The notes: generated from the letters alone by a model not told the origin. A DNA stretch of 64,000 nucleotides from Anaerobacillus alkalidiazotrophicus (GCF_001866055.1 NZ_MLQS01000031.1:1-64000), one strand, 5' to 3'. Shown: positions 8,456 through 17,551, numbered from the stretch's first letter. A program made the numbers and translations.

Positions 8456-8671
8456 GTTTATCCCACTCTTAAGGGGCAAGTAAGACCCCCACCTCAAAAC
8501 TTAAGGAAATCGAGAAGATTAGGTGGGGGATAAACTGCCCCTAAAGGTCCGATATAGAATAACTTTCATCAGTGAAGCTGATGATTAGTTATTCTTATGC
8601 CCGTGGTATAAGTTGAACTAACAATCAGTGGGGGATGAAGGAAAACCCCCACTGATTGAAGTTCAGCTTTA
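8456..8671 (+). repeat. A-B-C repeat, complete copy 1
   Basis: Reference copy of a dispersed structured repeat. Module A (8459-8552) has an outer stem GGGGCA/TGCCCC and an inner stem CCCCCACCT/AGGTGGGGG, closed by TATC/GATA. Module B (8557-8594) is a hairpin between GAATAACT and AGTTATTC with inner CATCAG/CTGATG. Module C (8610-8670) pairs AGTTGAACT with AGTTCAGCT, and CAATCAGTGGGGG with CCCCCACTGATTG, around the loop ATGAAGGAAAA. It lies between the convergent genes yktA and yktB. There is no open reading frame inside and no visible target-site duplication. Confidence 0.9.
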
Positions 8672-8692
8672 TTAGATCGCAGTTGGGGATTA

Positions 8693-9322
8693 TTACACAT
8701 TTCTAAAAGCTAATTTGTAAAGTGGCATAAGTGTTTCCATCGTGTTCTTTGCTGTTTGAAGAAATGCTTCCCCGTTATTTAAAGTAGGATCATTTTTATC
8801 AAGGTGACGGCCAACGAGAAACTCAGCTTTTTTAACATCTCTAAAACGAACAAGCATACTCTCTAATTCACTCGAATCTATATCAGAGACATTTGTCGCT
8901 TGCTTTTTCATATGGTCTAAGGAAATCACGTAATCGTTCGGGATTATTTGAGAAATAGTATCAAGTTCATTTAATAAGTTCGATGCAATTTGTTGTTTAT
9001 TAGGAACTTCATATATAAGTGCGTACCAAATAAATACATGATCATCAAATAGCCCAACTTGAAAGTGAGGATGTTTTTTATATCCACGTTTATCATGACA
9101 TATCGCAAGCCACGTATCTTTAGGAGGGTTAACGGTTCTCCGAGCATGCTTTGCAATGTGTAGAAACATTTCATTCCCACTGACTGCCGCAAGATCTCCA
9201 CATAGTGTCTCTCCGATTTCTTTAAATTTTGGTTGTATTCTAGTTTTAATAGCTTCCATACGTTCTTCTAATCCTTCAATGTGAAACGTGTCAAAGTCAT
9301 TATTTGTAAAGCCTGAAAACAT
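8693..9322 (-). CDS. yktB: UPF0637 family protein YktB
   Basis: 209-residue cytoplasmic protein of the UPF0637 (DUF1054) family. I recognise it from the N-terminal FSGFTNNDFDTFHIEGLEER and the block HIAKHARRTVNPPKDTW followed by HFQVGLFDDHVFIWYALIYE. Function unknown. The ATG at 9322 gives MFSGFTN and sits about ten bases after AAAGGAAT; the upstream TTG at 9331 is only two bases from that site. Convergent with yktA, with the complete A-B-C repeat between them. Confidence 0.88.
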   Translation of the reverse strand: MFSGFTNNDFDTFHIEGLEERMEAIKTRIQPKFKEIGETLCGDLAAVSGNEMFLHIAKHARRTVNPPKDTWLAICHDKRGYKKHPHFQVGLFDDHVFIWYALIYEVPNKQQIASNLLNELDTISQIIPNDYVISLDHMKKQATNVSDIDSSELESMLVRFRDVKKAEFLVGRHLDKNDPTLNNGEAFLQTAKNTMETLMPLYKLAFRNV

Positions 9323-9344
9323 ATAAATCAATTCCTTTCTGTTT

Positions 9345-9536
9345 CTATACCCATTTTAGGACTAGTTTATCATAAGTTAAAGTGAAGTAATAAAAAATAG
9401 CTTGTACTAGTAAAAAAAGGGGTGTATACCTAGATAAACTAATAATCAAAGATGTTAAAATGAAGATAATCCCAGTAAAAGTATTTTTAATATCTTTAAT
9501 GTTTAATGATTTCATATTTCCATTTTTAAGTGACAT
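9345..9536 (-). CDS. possible small membrane protein (weak)
   Basis: A 63-codon frame just upstream of yktB on the same strand. It has a charged N-terminus, then two hydrophobic segments (about residues 22-36 and 38-50) and a short basic end, as expected for a small membrane protein. Against it, neither the first ATG nor the internal ATG at 9515 has a convincing ribosome binding site. I do not recognise it. The rest of 9537-9827 is A+T-rich upstream DNA for the next gene, with an extended -10 (TGTTATAAT) ending at 9720. Confidence 0.25.
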   Translation of the reverse strand: MSLKNGNMKSLNIKDIKNTFTGIIFILTSLIISLSRYTPLFLLVQAIFYYFTLTYDKLVLKWV

Positions 9537-9827
9537 AATGATATATCGAGTTGAAAACGTAACGTTATAATTAGCTATCGTGGTTTGTGTCGAGTTTAGT
9601 TATATTTAAATAGTATTTTAAAAAGAGAAAAAGGCCCCATAGAAAATTCATTCAGAAAAGTTTTCAGATTATTAAACATATTCTTAGAAACATCTAATGG
9701 ACACAAACATATGTTATAATAAACAATTTAAAATCAGAAGATTCCGTCAATTAATTCTCCTTCATTGTTGTTTTTCAATAGTACTATGTAAACTGAAAAG
9801 ACTAAATAAAAAGGAGTGTAGGTTACC

Positions 9828-10016
9828 ATGGAACAAGTTATTCAAACATTTAAGAGAAATGATGGTGAAAAACGAATTGCTGTTCTAAGGTTGGAAATCG
9901 ATTATGAGTTGGCGACTCTACACGAAGCAATGATTGCAAAAGATATTAATAAGATGAATAATTGTAAAAAAAATCTTGAGAAATTTCGCCAAGAGCTTGT
10001 GCGCTTAGAAGTTTAA
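9828..10016 (+). CDS. small conserved protein, YkzI-like
   Basis: 62-residue charged, probably helical protein. The pattern of leucines and charged residues from residue 17 on suggests a helical hairpin. Its position between yktB and the inositol-monophosphatase gene is that of ykzI in B. subtilis, which is the main reason for the name; I am not certain of the sequence match. ATG at 9828 follows AAGGAG with a rather long spacing (about 11 bases). It is preceded by an extended -10 box at 9712-9720 and followed by its own terminator at 10035-10079, so it is probably monocistronic. Confidence 0.65.
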   Translation: MEQVIQTFKRNDGEKRIAVLRLEIDYELATLHEAMIAKDINKMNNCKKNLEKFRQELVRLEV

Positions 10017-10034
10017 CGAGGAAAGTATTATATT

Positions 10035-10079
10035 AAGGATGATACAATAGGGTTTTAATCCAAAGGTATCATCCTTTTG
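10035..10079 (+). terminator. terminator after the ykzI-like gene
   Basis: Perfect 11-base stem AAGGATGATAC/GTATCATCCTT followed by TTGTTGTTTT. Confidence 0.75.
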
Positions 10080-10248
10080 TTGTTTTATGAAAATTATCCT
10101 ACTATACCTTACTCTATATCGGAAAACGACTTTGGGACTTTGTCAAAGGTTTTAAAAACCCAACTATGAATGAAGTTAAGCTTTATAAAACGATTTACAA
10201 TATGTCATAATATAGAATAATAGTAATGAAAGAGAGTGGGTTTTAATT

Positions 10249-11043
10249 ATGTCTGATACATATTGGGATAGGGTTTCAATTATCGCGAATGATCTAGTTA
10301 GAGAAGCTGCTAAAATAATTAAAAATTCTTTTGAAAAAGAGCTCATTGTGGAATTTAAATCGAATCCTAATGATTTAGTGACAGAAATGGATAGGAATAT
10401 CGAAAAATTTTTTAAAGAAGAAATAAAAAAAGCTTTTCCGGATCACTTAGTTTTAGGTGAAGAAGGTACAGGTAAAGAAATTAAAACTCTTGATGGAATT
10501 GTCTGGATTATTGACCCAATCGATGGGACAACAAATTTCGTACACCAACAACGTCACTTTGCTATATCAGTTGGAATTTATGAGAATGGCACTGGGAAGG
10601 TTGGAATTATTTACGATGTTATGGCGAATGAATTTTTTTATGCCAAACAAGGACAAGGTGCGTATTTAAATGGTGTTAAGTTACCTGAATTAAAAGAAGC
10701 AAGTGTGCAAGAAGCTTTAATAGCTGTTAATCCAGGTTGGCTATTAAAGGAAGAGGCCTTAATGAAGTTAGTGAAGGATTGCCGTGGAGCCCGTAGTATT
10801 GGGGCGGCTGCAATTGAGCTAGCCGCCGTTGCTGCTAATCGGATGGACGGATATATTAGTCTTAGACTTTCTCCGTGGGATTTTGCTGGTGGTTTGATTA
10901 TACTTGAAGAAGTGGGTGCGAAAGTAACTACCCTTGAAGGGAAAAAGTTGAATTTATTAGAAGGAAGTTCTATTTTTGTTGCAAAAAATAGATTGTTTGA
11001 AGAAATTCAAGAGGAATATTTAAGTAAATCAAAGAAAAAATAA
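10249..11043 (+). CDS. yktC: inositol monophosphatase family protein YktC
   Basis: Magnesium-dependent, lithium-sensitive-type phosphatase of the inositol monophosphatase (SuhB/IMPase) superfamily, 264 residues, cytoplasmic. The metal-binding motifs are in order: DLVTEMD, then GEEGTG, then the hallmark WIIDPIDGTTNFVH, and late the WDFAGGLIILEEVGA motif. The true substrate could be inositol phosphate or another small sugar phosphate; this cannot be told from sequence. ATG follows AGAGAGTGG. The synteny (after ykzI, before ylaF/typA) matches yktC of B. subtilis. It converges with ylaF on a shared long hairpin. Confidence 0.9.
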   Translation: MSDTYWDRVSIIANDLVREAAKIIKNSFEKELIVEFKSNPNDLVTEMDRNIEKFFKEEIKKAFPDHLVLGEEGTGKEIKTLDGIVWIIDPIDGTTNFVHQQRHFAISVGIYENGTGKVGIIYDVMANEFFYAKQGQGAYLNGVKLPELKEASVQEALIAVNPGWLLKEEALMKLVKDCRGARSIGAAAIELAAVAANRMDGYISLRLSPWDFAGGLIILEEVGAKVTTLEGKKLNLLEGSSIFVAKNRLFEEIQEEYLSKSKKK

Positions 11044-11132
11044 ATTTTTACACGCTAGGAAATTTCAAAGTGAAGGATTTTTAATGTCTGAAAATTCAAG
11101 TACGAAGTTTATGTGAAAATAAGGCTCGGCTC

Positions 11133-11177
11133 TTAAGCTCACCAAAGAGAGAAATAATTTCTCAATGGTGAGCTTAA
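11133..11177. terminator. hairpin between yktC and ylaF
   Basis: Outer stem TTAAGCTCACCA/TGGTGAGCTTAA and inner stem GAGAAAT/ATTTCTC. It lies between two converging genes. The T-run is weak on the plus side. Confidence 0.6.
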
Positions 11178-11211
11178 AGTGTATCGAAATGTGAGGGACG
11201 CTTGATCTTGT

Positions 11212-11397
11212 TTAATTCGATGATTCTTGAGTCAACTTTTTTCTTAATGAAAAACCAACTCCGCAACAAATGGTTGCAATAAAGATGGATAAACTAAAGA
11301 CAAGAGTACTTCCTAATGAAATTGAAATACCGATCCCGACAATTGCAATAGTTGTGAATATAGCACAAAGTAAAAAGATTAACTGTTCCTTTTTCAT
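11212..11397 (-). CDS. ylaF: small membrane protein YlaF (DUF5325-like)
   Basis: 61-residue protein with two membrane-spanning segments (about residues 5-25 and 28-48) and a basic tail ending KKLTQESSN. The arrangement, size and location immediately before typA are those of ylaF in B. subtilis, a DUF5325-type protein of unknown function. ATG follows AAGGGGGAA. The opposite orientation to typA leaves a 347-base divergent region between them that holds a degenerate repeat and the typA promoter. Confidence 0.7.
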   Translation of the reverse strand: MKKEQLIFLLCAIFTTIAIVGIGISISLGSTLVFSLSIFIATICCGVGFSLRKKLTQESSN

Positions 11398-11457
11398 TTT
11401 AATTCCCCCTTAATTAACAAGTGTACATTTTTTGTGTGAAAATGAAAACTAATCTAA

Positions 11458-11610
11458 CTTTATCCCGATCTTAAGAAACAGTAAGAATCCACTTTTAAAT
11501 TTAAGAAAATGGAAAAAGTGAGTTGGGGATTAACTGTCCGTAAAGATCGGGGAGTTAAAAAAAATTAATTTGGAAAAAAGGACAACCTCACTCAATGAAA
11601 TTCAAATAAC
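11458..11610 (+). repeat. A-B-C repeat, degenerate A with C remnant
   Basis: Begins TATCCCGATCTTAAG and keeps the A-module order (AACAGTAAGAATCCACTT ... GTTGGGGATTAACTGT ... AAAGATCGG), but many stem pairs are lost. The end near 11580-11610 resembles the 3' arm of module C. It fills most of the ylaF-typA interval. Confidence 0.7.
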
Positions 11611-11677
11611 TAGAAGGTAAATAAAACGGTTGTTTTTGCAATTGAAAATTAAAAATAGTATTACTTTAATAAAATTG

Positions 11678-11686
11678 TGCTATAAT
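11678..11686 (+). promoter_or_regulatory. extended -10 promoter of typA
   Basis: TGCTATAAT is a perfect -10 box with the TGn extension. The -35 region is poor. It lies 58 bases before the typA start codon. Confidence 0.6.
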
Positions 11687-11744
11687 GGAGCAGTTATATA
11701 CCAAACAGAAAATTATTTACTAAATTTAAGGAGAGACTCTATAG

Positions 11745-13589
11745 ATGAAACATCGAATGGATATTCGTAATATAGCAATTATCGCTCACGTAGACCATGG
11801 GAAGACGACATTAGTTGATCAGCTGTTACACCAGTCTGGTACGTTTCGATCAAATGAACAAGTAGAAGAAAGAGCCATGGATTCAAATGCACTTGAAAAA
11901 GAAAGAGGAATAACAATTTTAGCCAAAAACACAGCCATTCAATATGGTGAGAAAAGAATTAATATTTTAGATACACCTGGCCACGCTGACTTCGGAGGAG
12001 AAGTTGAGCGTATTATGAAAATGGTTGATGGTGTTTTACTAGTTGTTGATTCATACGAAGGCTGTATGCCACAAACTCGTTTTGTATTAAAAAAAGCTCT
12101 TGAGCAAAAACTTACACCAATTGTTGTAGTAAACAAAATTGATAAGCCTGCAGCTAGACCACTTGAAGTTGTTGATGAAGTTGTCGATTTATTAATCGAT
12201 TTAGGTGCTGACGAGGACCAATTAGAATTTCCAGTAATTTACGCTTCGGCTATTAACGGAACTGCGAGTACTGATGCTGATCCACAAAAACAAAACGAAA
12301 ATATGGATGATCTGTTCGACGCAATTATTGAGCATATCCCAGCGCCGATTGATAATAGTGAAGAAGGCCTTCAATTTCAAGTAACAATGTTAGACTATAA
12401 TGATTACTTAGGTCGCGTTGGAGTTGGGCGAGTTTTTCGTGGGAGCATTAAAGTAGGTCAACCAGTTGCATTGATGAAGCTTGATGGTTCAGTTAAGCAA
12501 TTTCGCGTAACGAAGCTATTTGGTTTCTTAGGTTTAAAGCGTGTTGAAATAGAAGAAGCAATTTCTGGAGACATCATCGCTGTTTCTGGTATGGAAGAGA
12601 TTAATGTTGGAGAAACGGTATGTCCAGTAGATCAGCAAGAACCACTACCAATTTTGCGTATTGATGAGCCTACTCTACAAATGACATTCTCTGTAAATAA
12701 TAGTCCTTTTGCAGGCCGTGAAGGAAAATTCGTAACAAGTAGAAAAATTGAAGAACGACTTAAAGCGCAACTTGAAACAGACGTTAGCTTACGAGTTGAT
12801 AATACAGATTCTCCTGAAGCGTGGATCGTTTCTGGTCGTGGAGAGCTTCACTTATCAATTTTAATAGAAAATATGAGAAGAGAAGGTTATGAGTTACAGG
12901 TTTCTAAACCAGAAGTAATCGTAAAGGAAATTGATGGTGTACGTTCTGAACCAGTAGAACGTGTAATAATTGATGTTCCAGAAGAATATACGGGTACAAT
13001 TATGGAATCTGTTGGGGAACGTAAAGGTGAAATGTTAAATATGGTTAACAACGGAACCGGACAAGTACGACTAGAATTCCTTGTTCCAGCTCGTGGATTA
13101 ATTGGTTATTCAACAGAGTTTATGACTCAAACAAGAGGTTACGGAATTATCAACCATACTTTTGATAGTTATCAGCCAATGCTAGAAGGCAGAGTTGGTG
13201 GTAGACGTCAAGGAGTACTTGTTTCGATGGAAAATGGAAAAGCAAGCCAGTATGGAATTATGCAAGTTGAAGATCGAGGAATAATCTTTGTTGATCCAGG
13301 AACTGAAGTATACGAAGGTATGATTGTTGGAGAATATACAAGAGAAAACGATATCACAGTTAATCTTACAAAAGTGAAACAAATGACAAATATGCGTTCA
13401 GCAAATAAAGATCAAACTGTTACTATGAAAAAACCGAAAATTATGACACTAGAAGAATCTTTAGAGTATCTAAATGATGATGAATTGTGTGAAATTACCC
13501 CTACTTCAATTCGTTTAAGAAAGAAAGTGTTGGATAAGAATGAACGTGAACGTATTGAGAAGAAAAAGAAATTAGCGGCAAAAGTATAA
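11745..13589 (+). CDS. typA: ribosome-associated translational GTPase TypA/BipA
   Basis: 614-residue translational GTPase of the EF-G/LepA superfamily that binds the ribosome and helps 50S assembly and growth under stress or cold. The G-domain motifs are complete: AHVDHGKTT (P-loop, near residue 14), RGITI (switch I), DTPGHADFGGE (switch II) and NKID. These are followed by domain II, the EF-G-like domains III and V, and the BipA-specific C-terminal domain with VPARGLIGY and LEGRVGGRRQGVL. Full length compared with B. subtilis BipA (YlaG). ATG follows AAGGAGAG; monocistronic, with an extended -10 promoter and a strong terminator. Confidence 0.97.
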   Translation: MKHRMDIRNIAIIAHVDHGKTTLVDQLLHQSGTFRSNEQVEERAMDSNALEKERGITILAKNTAIQYGEKRINILDTPGHADFGGEVERIMKMVDGVLLVVDSYEGCMPQTRFVLKKALEQKLTPIVVVNKIDKPAARPLEVVDEVVDLLIDLGADEDQLEFPVIYASAINGTASTDADPQKQNENMDDLFDAIIEHIPAPIDNSEEGLQFQVTMLDYNDYLGRVGVGRVFRGSIKVGQPVALMKLDGSVKQFRVTKLFGFLGLKRVEIEEAISGDIIAVSGMEEINVGETVCPVDQQEPLPILRIDEPTLQMTFSVNNSPFAGREGKFVTSRKIEERLKAQLETDVSLRVDNTDSPEAWIVSGRGELHLSILIENMRREGYELQVSKPEVIVKEIDGVRSEPVERVIIDVPEEYTGTIMESVGERKGEMLNMVNNGTGQVRLEFLVPARGLIGYSTEFMTQTRGYGIINHTFDSYQPMLEGRVGGRRQGVLVSMENGKASQYGIMQVEDRGIIFVDPGTEVYEGMIVGEYTRENDITVNLTKVKQMTNMRSANKDQTVTMKKPKIMTLEESLEYLNDDELCEITPTSIRLRKKVLDKNERERIEKKKKLAAKV

Positions 13590-13599
13590 TTTAAACGAC

Positions 13600-13638
13600 A
13601 AAAAAACTGACTGAGAAAATCTCAGTCAGTTTTTTATA
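13600..13638 (+). terminator. terminator of typA
   Basis: Perfect 15-base stem AAAAAACTGACTGAG/CTCAGTCAGTTTTTT, five-base loop, T-run. Confidence 0.9.
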
Positions 13639-13766
13639 TAGGTTAATGAATCTTTTAATACAGATTTTACGCTACGCTAGTGCATTAACAACTAGTTTTA
13701 GCTTGTGTTGCTGACGGAAAAATAAATTGTTGAAATTCATTTAGTGAATAATCTTAATCTTAATTC

Positions 13767-13976
13767 CTACCAGTCATCTTCATTCAGTACAGGCTTGTTT
13801 ATTCTAAATTTTCCTGTAGCTAAACGTACTTTTGTACGTTCAGTGATACGGTCATAACAGTTTTTACAAGTATATGTATGTATTGGTCTATTTCTTAAGC
13901 GCTTAGCAACAAAAGAATCATTGTCTATCGTTTCGATTTGGTCGCAAATTACACATTTAACTCTCACTTTTTTCAC
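13767..13976 (-). CDS. ylaI: zinc-ribbon protein YlaI (DUF2197)
   Basis: 69-residue protein with two CxxC pairs, Cys8/Cys11 and Cys37/Cys40, separated by the conserved block AKRLRNRPIHTY. This is the YlaI/DUF2197 pattern of Bacillales; a small zinc ribbon is inferred. Function unknown. The ATG follows AGAGAGGTG. It is on the minus strand after typA, as in B. subtilis; ylaH, which lies between the two there, is not found. The region 13977-14272 upstream holds only promoter-like A+T-rich sequence. Confidence 0.85.
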   Translation of the reverse strand: MKKVRVKCVICDQIETIDNDSFVAKRLRNRPIHTYTCKNCYDRITERTKVRLATGKFRINKPVLNEDDW

Positions 13977-14272
13977 CTCTCTACATTACCCTATTAGCTA
14001 ACTTTCTAATTTGGTTTATACAAGCATTATAGATGAAATTATTATTAATGTGAAGGTTGTACTGTTTGGCAAAATGACAACATCTACTTATTTACAATTA
14101 TTTCATTCGTTAAGCATATCTGTTTTAATATTAGGTAAAAAAAGGTATAGTATATTAGTAGCAGTTATTTTTTTCTTTGTTTTTGCGTTGATAACGATGT
14201 AATTGGAAAAGATAACGACAGAAAACAATATTATTATTTCTTTTCTTTAATTTCCTAAAGGAGGTTTCCGCT

Positions 14273-14728
14273 TTGGCAAATCAAGTAGAACCAATTTTAA
14301 CAGAAGAATTATTTCAATTTTTACAAAAAGAACGTTTTGTCACAATTGCAACAGTTGATCATGAGACGACTGGACCAAATGTAAGTGCTATATCGTGGGT
14401 TTATGCTCCAAAGAAAGAAACAGTTCGTTTTGCAGTCGATAATCGTTCACGTATTATTGAAAATATTAAAGCGAATTCACAAGTAGTCCTTAACGTAATT
14501 GCAAATGAATCTACTTATTCAATTAGTGGCTCAGCCGTATTAAAGGTAGAGAAAATGGATGAAGTACCATTAAAGTTAGCTCTTGTAGAAATTCATATTA
14601 AAGAAGTGCGGGATGTAATGTTTTATGGATCAAGAATTTCTGTAGAACCAGCTTATGAAAAAACGTATGATAAAGATGCTGCAGATAGACTTGACTTACA
14701 AGTAATGACTGCAATGAAAAAAGCCTAG
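14273..14728 (+). CDS. ylaL: pyridoxamine-5'-phosphate-oxidase-like flavin-binding protein
   Basis: 151-residue protein with the split-barrel fold typical of FMN-binding pyridoxamine-phosphate-oxidase-like proteins: the N-terminal helix LFQFLQKERFVTIATVD, the strand pair PNVSAISWVYAPKKETVRFAVDNRSRIIENIKAN, and the strand VVLNVIANESTYSISGSAVL. FMN or F420/heme-type ligand binding is inferred; no enzyme activity can be assigned. The TTG start lies eight bases after AAAGGAGG. I assign ylaL from family type and neighbourhood, although here it precedes ylaJ and ylaK, whereas in B. subtilis ylaL follows ylaK. Confidence 0.75.
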   Translation: MANQVEPILTEELFQFLQKERFVTIATVDHETTGPNVSAISWVYAPKKETVRFAVDNRSRIIENIKANSQVVLNVIANESTYSISGSAVLKVEKMDEVPLKLALVEIHIKEVRDVMFYGSRISVEPAYEKTYDKDAADRLDLQVMTAMKKA

Positions 14729-14744
14729 TCGATGACTAGGCTTT
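14719..14744 (+). terminator. hairpin overlapping the ylaL stop
   Basis: Ten-base stem AAGCCTAGTC/GACTAGGCTT whose 5' arm contains the TAG stop. The T-run is short. It lies between ylaL and the convergent ylaJ. Confidence 0.6.
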
Positions 14745-14803
14745 ACGCATATTCATTATAGATTAGCCAATTCTTCTGGTTATTTTCCTTTTTTCATATC
14801 CTT

Positions 14804-15451
14804 CTATTCTCTTTGTCCATTCGGATGTTCTGGTCGTTGCTTTGTTTGTTCATCATCCATATTTCGTTTACCATATTCTTCTTGAATGTTTTCAAGGTCT
14901 TCGTCTTGACCTTCATCTAACCGTTCTTCATTTGCATCGGTTGGTTCTGGTTCTGCTTTACGATGTTCTGGACCTGGGACAACTGGTATAAGTCGACCTA
15001 CAATTGCCGCTAATTCATTCATTACACCAGCGATTGGATGACCAGCTTCAATTTCCCGTCTCATTTGATGTAATCGTTCGTTAATATCTGGATCAGCACT
15101 GATAAAGGCGTAGGCACCGTGTGGATCATCCTTTAGCGCTTCAGCTACTTCATATTTAACGACTCCTACATCAGAACGATCTAGTTCAGCATTTACATCA
15201 ATCCCAACCACAGCTAAATCTCCTAAAATTAAGGCAGTTGCATTATTTACATCTGGTACTCTTTGTGCGAGATGTACTAAATGTTCAGCTACTTCTCCCC
15301 CATTTTCGATTTGATTTTCCCTTGGGTCTGTTGCTTGCTCTGCTACTTCAAAGGGTTTTTGTTTACCTTCGTTTTCTCTTGTCGTATTTGTTTGACAAGC
15401 TATCAGTGAGAAAGCCAGTAAGGCATATATACAAAAGTGAAATAGTTTCAT
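14804..15451 (-). CDS. ylaJ: YhcN/YlaJ-family sporulation lipoprotein
   Basis: 215-residue lipoprotein of the spore-associated YhcN/YlaJ family, expected on the forespore or spore inner membrane and linked to germination. The signal ends LIAC (Cys19). The central region, about residues 50-160, has the family pattern VAEHLVHLAQRVPDVNNATALILGDLAVVGIDV followed by the conserved ALKDDPHGAYAFISADPDI helix-strand. The last 50 residues are low-complexity, acidic and glutamine-rich. The ATG lies eight bases after AAAGGGATGA. Single gene, divergent from ylaK, exactly as in B. subtilis. Confidence 0.9.
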   Translation of the reverse strand: MKLFHFCIYALLAFSLIACQTNTTRENEGKQKPFEVAEQATDPRENQIENGGEVAEHLVHLAQRVPDVNNATALILGDLAVVGIDVNAELDRSDVGVVKYEVAEALKDDPHGAYAFISADPDINERLHQMRREIEAGHPIAGVMNELAAIVGRLIPVVPGPEHRKAEPEPTDANEERLDEGQDEDLENIQEEYGKRNMDDEQTKQRPEHPNGQRE

Positions 15452-15848
15452 TTTTCATTCATCCCTTTCCTTGTAAATATTTATAATTATTGTTCGTTTC
15501 TTCGTCTAACTTTATTCTGATGTACATACATTTATAATAAATCCTTTTCTCACCTTAAAATTGATTGTGAATAGTACCTATTCATTTTTTAAAACTTTCT
15601 TTTCTGAAATAAAAGTTTTCTTTTGCTATTTTGAATGAATTTCGCAATTTCTTTAATCGAACATTGTCAAAATATGTCTGGTTGAAAACTCGCTAATTCA
15701 ACAAGATGTAGTAACTTGGTCGTGGAATATTGTATTAAGAAATTTATTAAATTTATTCAAATTCCATTTTGTTATCTCAAAAATAATTTCAATGCATACC
15801 TTAATAATAAGATACCTATCCCATTACTTTAGTCAAGGAGGCGTGACG
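15452..15848. other. divergent intergenic region ylaJ/ylaK
   Basis: This 397-base stretch carries the upstream signals of the divergent ylaJ and ylaK genes. I see no convincing gene, repeat or structured RNA in it, and no promoter match good enough to list. Confidence 0.4.
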
Positions 15849-17177
15849 TTGAATAAAATCTACGTCTTAGATACGAACGTATTACTACAAGATCCTTTCG
15901 CAATATTTGCATTTGAGGATAATGAAGTTGTAATTCCAGCAATTGTATTGGAAGAGGTTGACTCAAAAAAACGTTATATGGATGAAATTGGGAGGAATGC
16001 TAGGCAAGTAGCAAAAATCATGGACCAATTTCGGGATAAAGGAAAACTTCATGAAAAAGTGAAGTTGGAAAACGGTGGAGAGTTAAGAGTTGAACTTAAT
16101 CATCGTTCTTTTGAAAAACTGAAAGGAACTTTTGATGAAAAAACTAATGATAATCGAATTTTGGCAGTGGCTTTAAATTTGTCAATAGAAGAAAAACAAA
16201 AGCCAATATCTAAGCCTGTTATTTTAGTATCTAAGGATACACTGATGCGAGTGAAAGCAGATGCAATTGGTATTCAAGCGGAAGACTTCCTGAGTGATAG
16301 AGTGATAACTTCCGATCATATTTACTCAGGTTACATTGAAGCCTACGTTAGTTTAGATGTATTAAATAAATTCTATTCTTCACAAAAAATCAATGTCGAT
16401 GAACTAAATTATCAAACTGTTTATCCAAATCAGTTTGTTATACTAAAGGATGAGTTAGGGAGTTCGAGTTCAGCTATAGGAAAAATAGATAAAGATTGCC
16501 GAATGGTTCGTCCGTTTCAGGTAGAACCTGATCACGTGTGGGGGATTAAACCGCGTAATGTTCAACAAAAAATGGCCTTTGAACTGCTTTTACGAGATGA
16601 TGTTCAATTAGTAACGTTAATAGGAAAAGCTGGAACTGGAAAAACGTTACTTTCGTTAGCGGCGGGACTCTTCCAAACTGAAGATCTTCATAAATATATG
16701 AAATTGTTAGTAGCGCGGCCAGTGGTGCCAGTAGGAAAGGATATTGGATTTTTACCAGGAGAAAAAGAGGAGAAGCTTAGACCGTGGATGCAACCAATTT
16801 ACGATAATTTAGAGTTTTTATTTAACACAAAAAAACCAGGGGAAATAGATCAAATTTTAGCTGGAATGGGGTCAATTCAGGTCGAAGCGTTAACGTATAT
16901 TCGTGGACGAAGTATTCCGGAGCAGTTTATCATTATTGATGAAGCGCAAAATTTGACCAAACATGAAGTTAAAACAATTATAACAAGAGTAGGTGAAGGG
17001 AGTAAGATTGTTTTAATGGGAGATCCTCAACAAATTGATCACCCGTATCTAGATGAATTTAATAACGGTCTAACTTATGTAGTTGAGAAGTTTAAGGGTC
17101 AGAAAATAAGTGGACATGTAAAACTAGAAAAAGGAGAGCGTTCGGGTCTTGCGCAGCTAGCGGCAGATTTACTCTAG
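15849..17177 (+). CDS. ylaK: PIN-PhoH family ATPase YlaK
   Basis: 442-residue fusion of an N-terminal PIN-type nuclease-fold domain with a C-terminal PhoH-type ATPase (PhoH2 architecture), suggesting ATP-dependent RNA unwinding or cleavage. The PIN signatures are LDTNVLLQDP at the N-terminus, an EEVD acidic motif, and DNRILAVAL. The PhoH part has Walker A GKAGTGKTLLS and Walker B IIDEAQNLT followed by KIVLMGDPQQID. TTG at 15849 is seven bases after AAGGAGG; the longer frame from 15792 adds 19 residues without a binding site. B. subtilis YlaK is the same length. RNA activity is inferred from family knowledge. Confidence 0.9.
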   Translation: MNKIYVLDTNVLLQDPFAIFAFEDNEVVIPAIVLEEVDSKKRYMDEIGRNARQVAKIMDQFRDKGKLHEKVKLENGGELRVELNHRSFEKLKGTFDEKTNDNRILAVALNLSIEEKQKPISKPVILVSKDTLMRVKADAIGIQAEDFLSDRVITSDHIYSGYIEAYVSLDVLNKFYSSQKINVDELNYQTVYPNQFVILKDELGSSSSAIGKIDKDCRMVRPFQVEPDHVWGIKPRNVQQKMAFELLLRDDVQLVTLIGKAGTGKTLLSLAAGLFQTEDLHKYMKLLVARPVVPVGKDIGFLPGEKEEKLRPWMQPIYDNLEFLFNTKKPGEIDQILAGMGSIQVEALTYIRGRSIPEQFIIIDEAQNLTKHEVKTIITRVGEGSKIVLMGDPQQIDHPYLDEFNNGLTYVVEKFKGQKISGHVKLEKGERSGLAQLAADLL

Positions 17178-17264
17178 TATAGAAGAGTGAAGATAAAGTA
17201 GTACTACTTAAAAAATGATAGGGGTAGAGGTAAACATCTAGACGGTGTTTATTTCTAGCTCTTT

Positions 17265-17482
17265 TTATTCCACTATTAAGGGGCAGTATGGACCCCAACC
17301 TCAAAATTTAAGAAAATTGAGAAGTTTAGGTGGGGGATTAACTGCTTCTAAAGGTCCGAAATAGAATAACTTTCATCGGAAAAAGCTGATGATTAGTTAT
17401 TCTTATTCCCGTGGTATAAGTTGAACTAACAATCAATGGGGGGTGAAGGAAAACCCCCACTGATTGAAGTTCAGCTTTTTTT
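17265..17482 (+). repeat. A-B-C repeat, complete copy 2
   Basis: Same three modules in the same order as the copy at 8456: A from TATTCCACTATTAAGGGGC, with inner stem around CCCCAACCT/AGGTGGGGG; B with GAATAACT ... AGTTATTC; C with AAGTTGAACT ... AGTTCAGCTT. Here module C ends in seven T, so this copy could work as a terminator for ylaK. The rest of the 374-base ylaK-glsA gap holds no gene. Confidence 0.9.
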
Positions 17483-17551
17483 GACTTGCTCTCATGTTTT
17501 AAAAGGAGATGCTCATTCTAATGATAGGATGGTAAAGGGAGTGTGTGAAAA

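Noticed and set aside
9697..9888. Plus-strand frame overlapping the ykzI-like gene
   Set aside because: It overlaps the start of the better supported frame at 9828 and has no ribosome binding site.
14011..14202. Plus-strand frame of 63 codons between ylaI and ylaL
   Set aside because: No ribosome binding site, composition like the surrounding A+T-rich DNA, and no similarity to YlaH or any family I know.
15238..15486. Plus-strand frame antisense to ylaJ
   Set aside because: It is the complement of the ylaJ lipoprotein gene, which has a clear lipobox and family pattern.
17265..17482. Interpretation of the repeat as an insertion sequence
   Set aside because: No transposase frame, no terminal inverted repeats spanning the whole element and no target duplication are visible; kept as a structured repeat.
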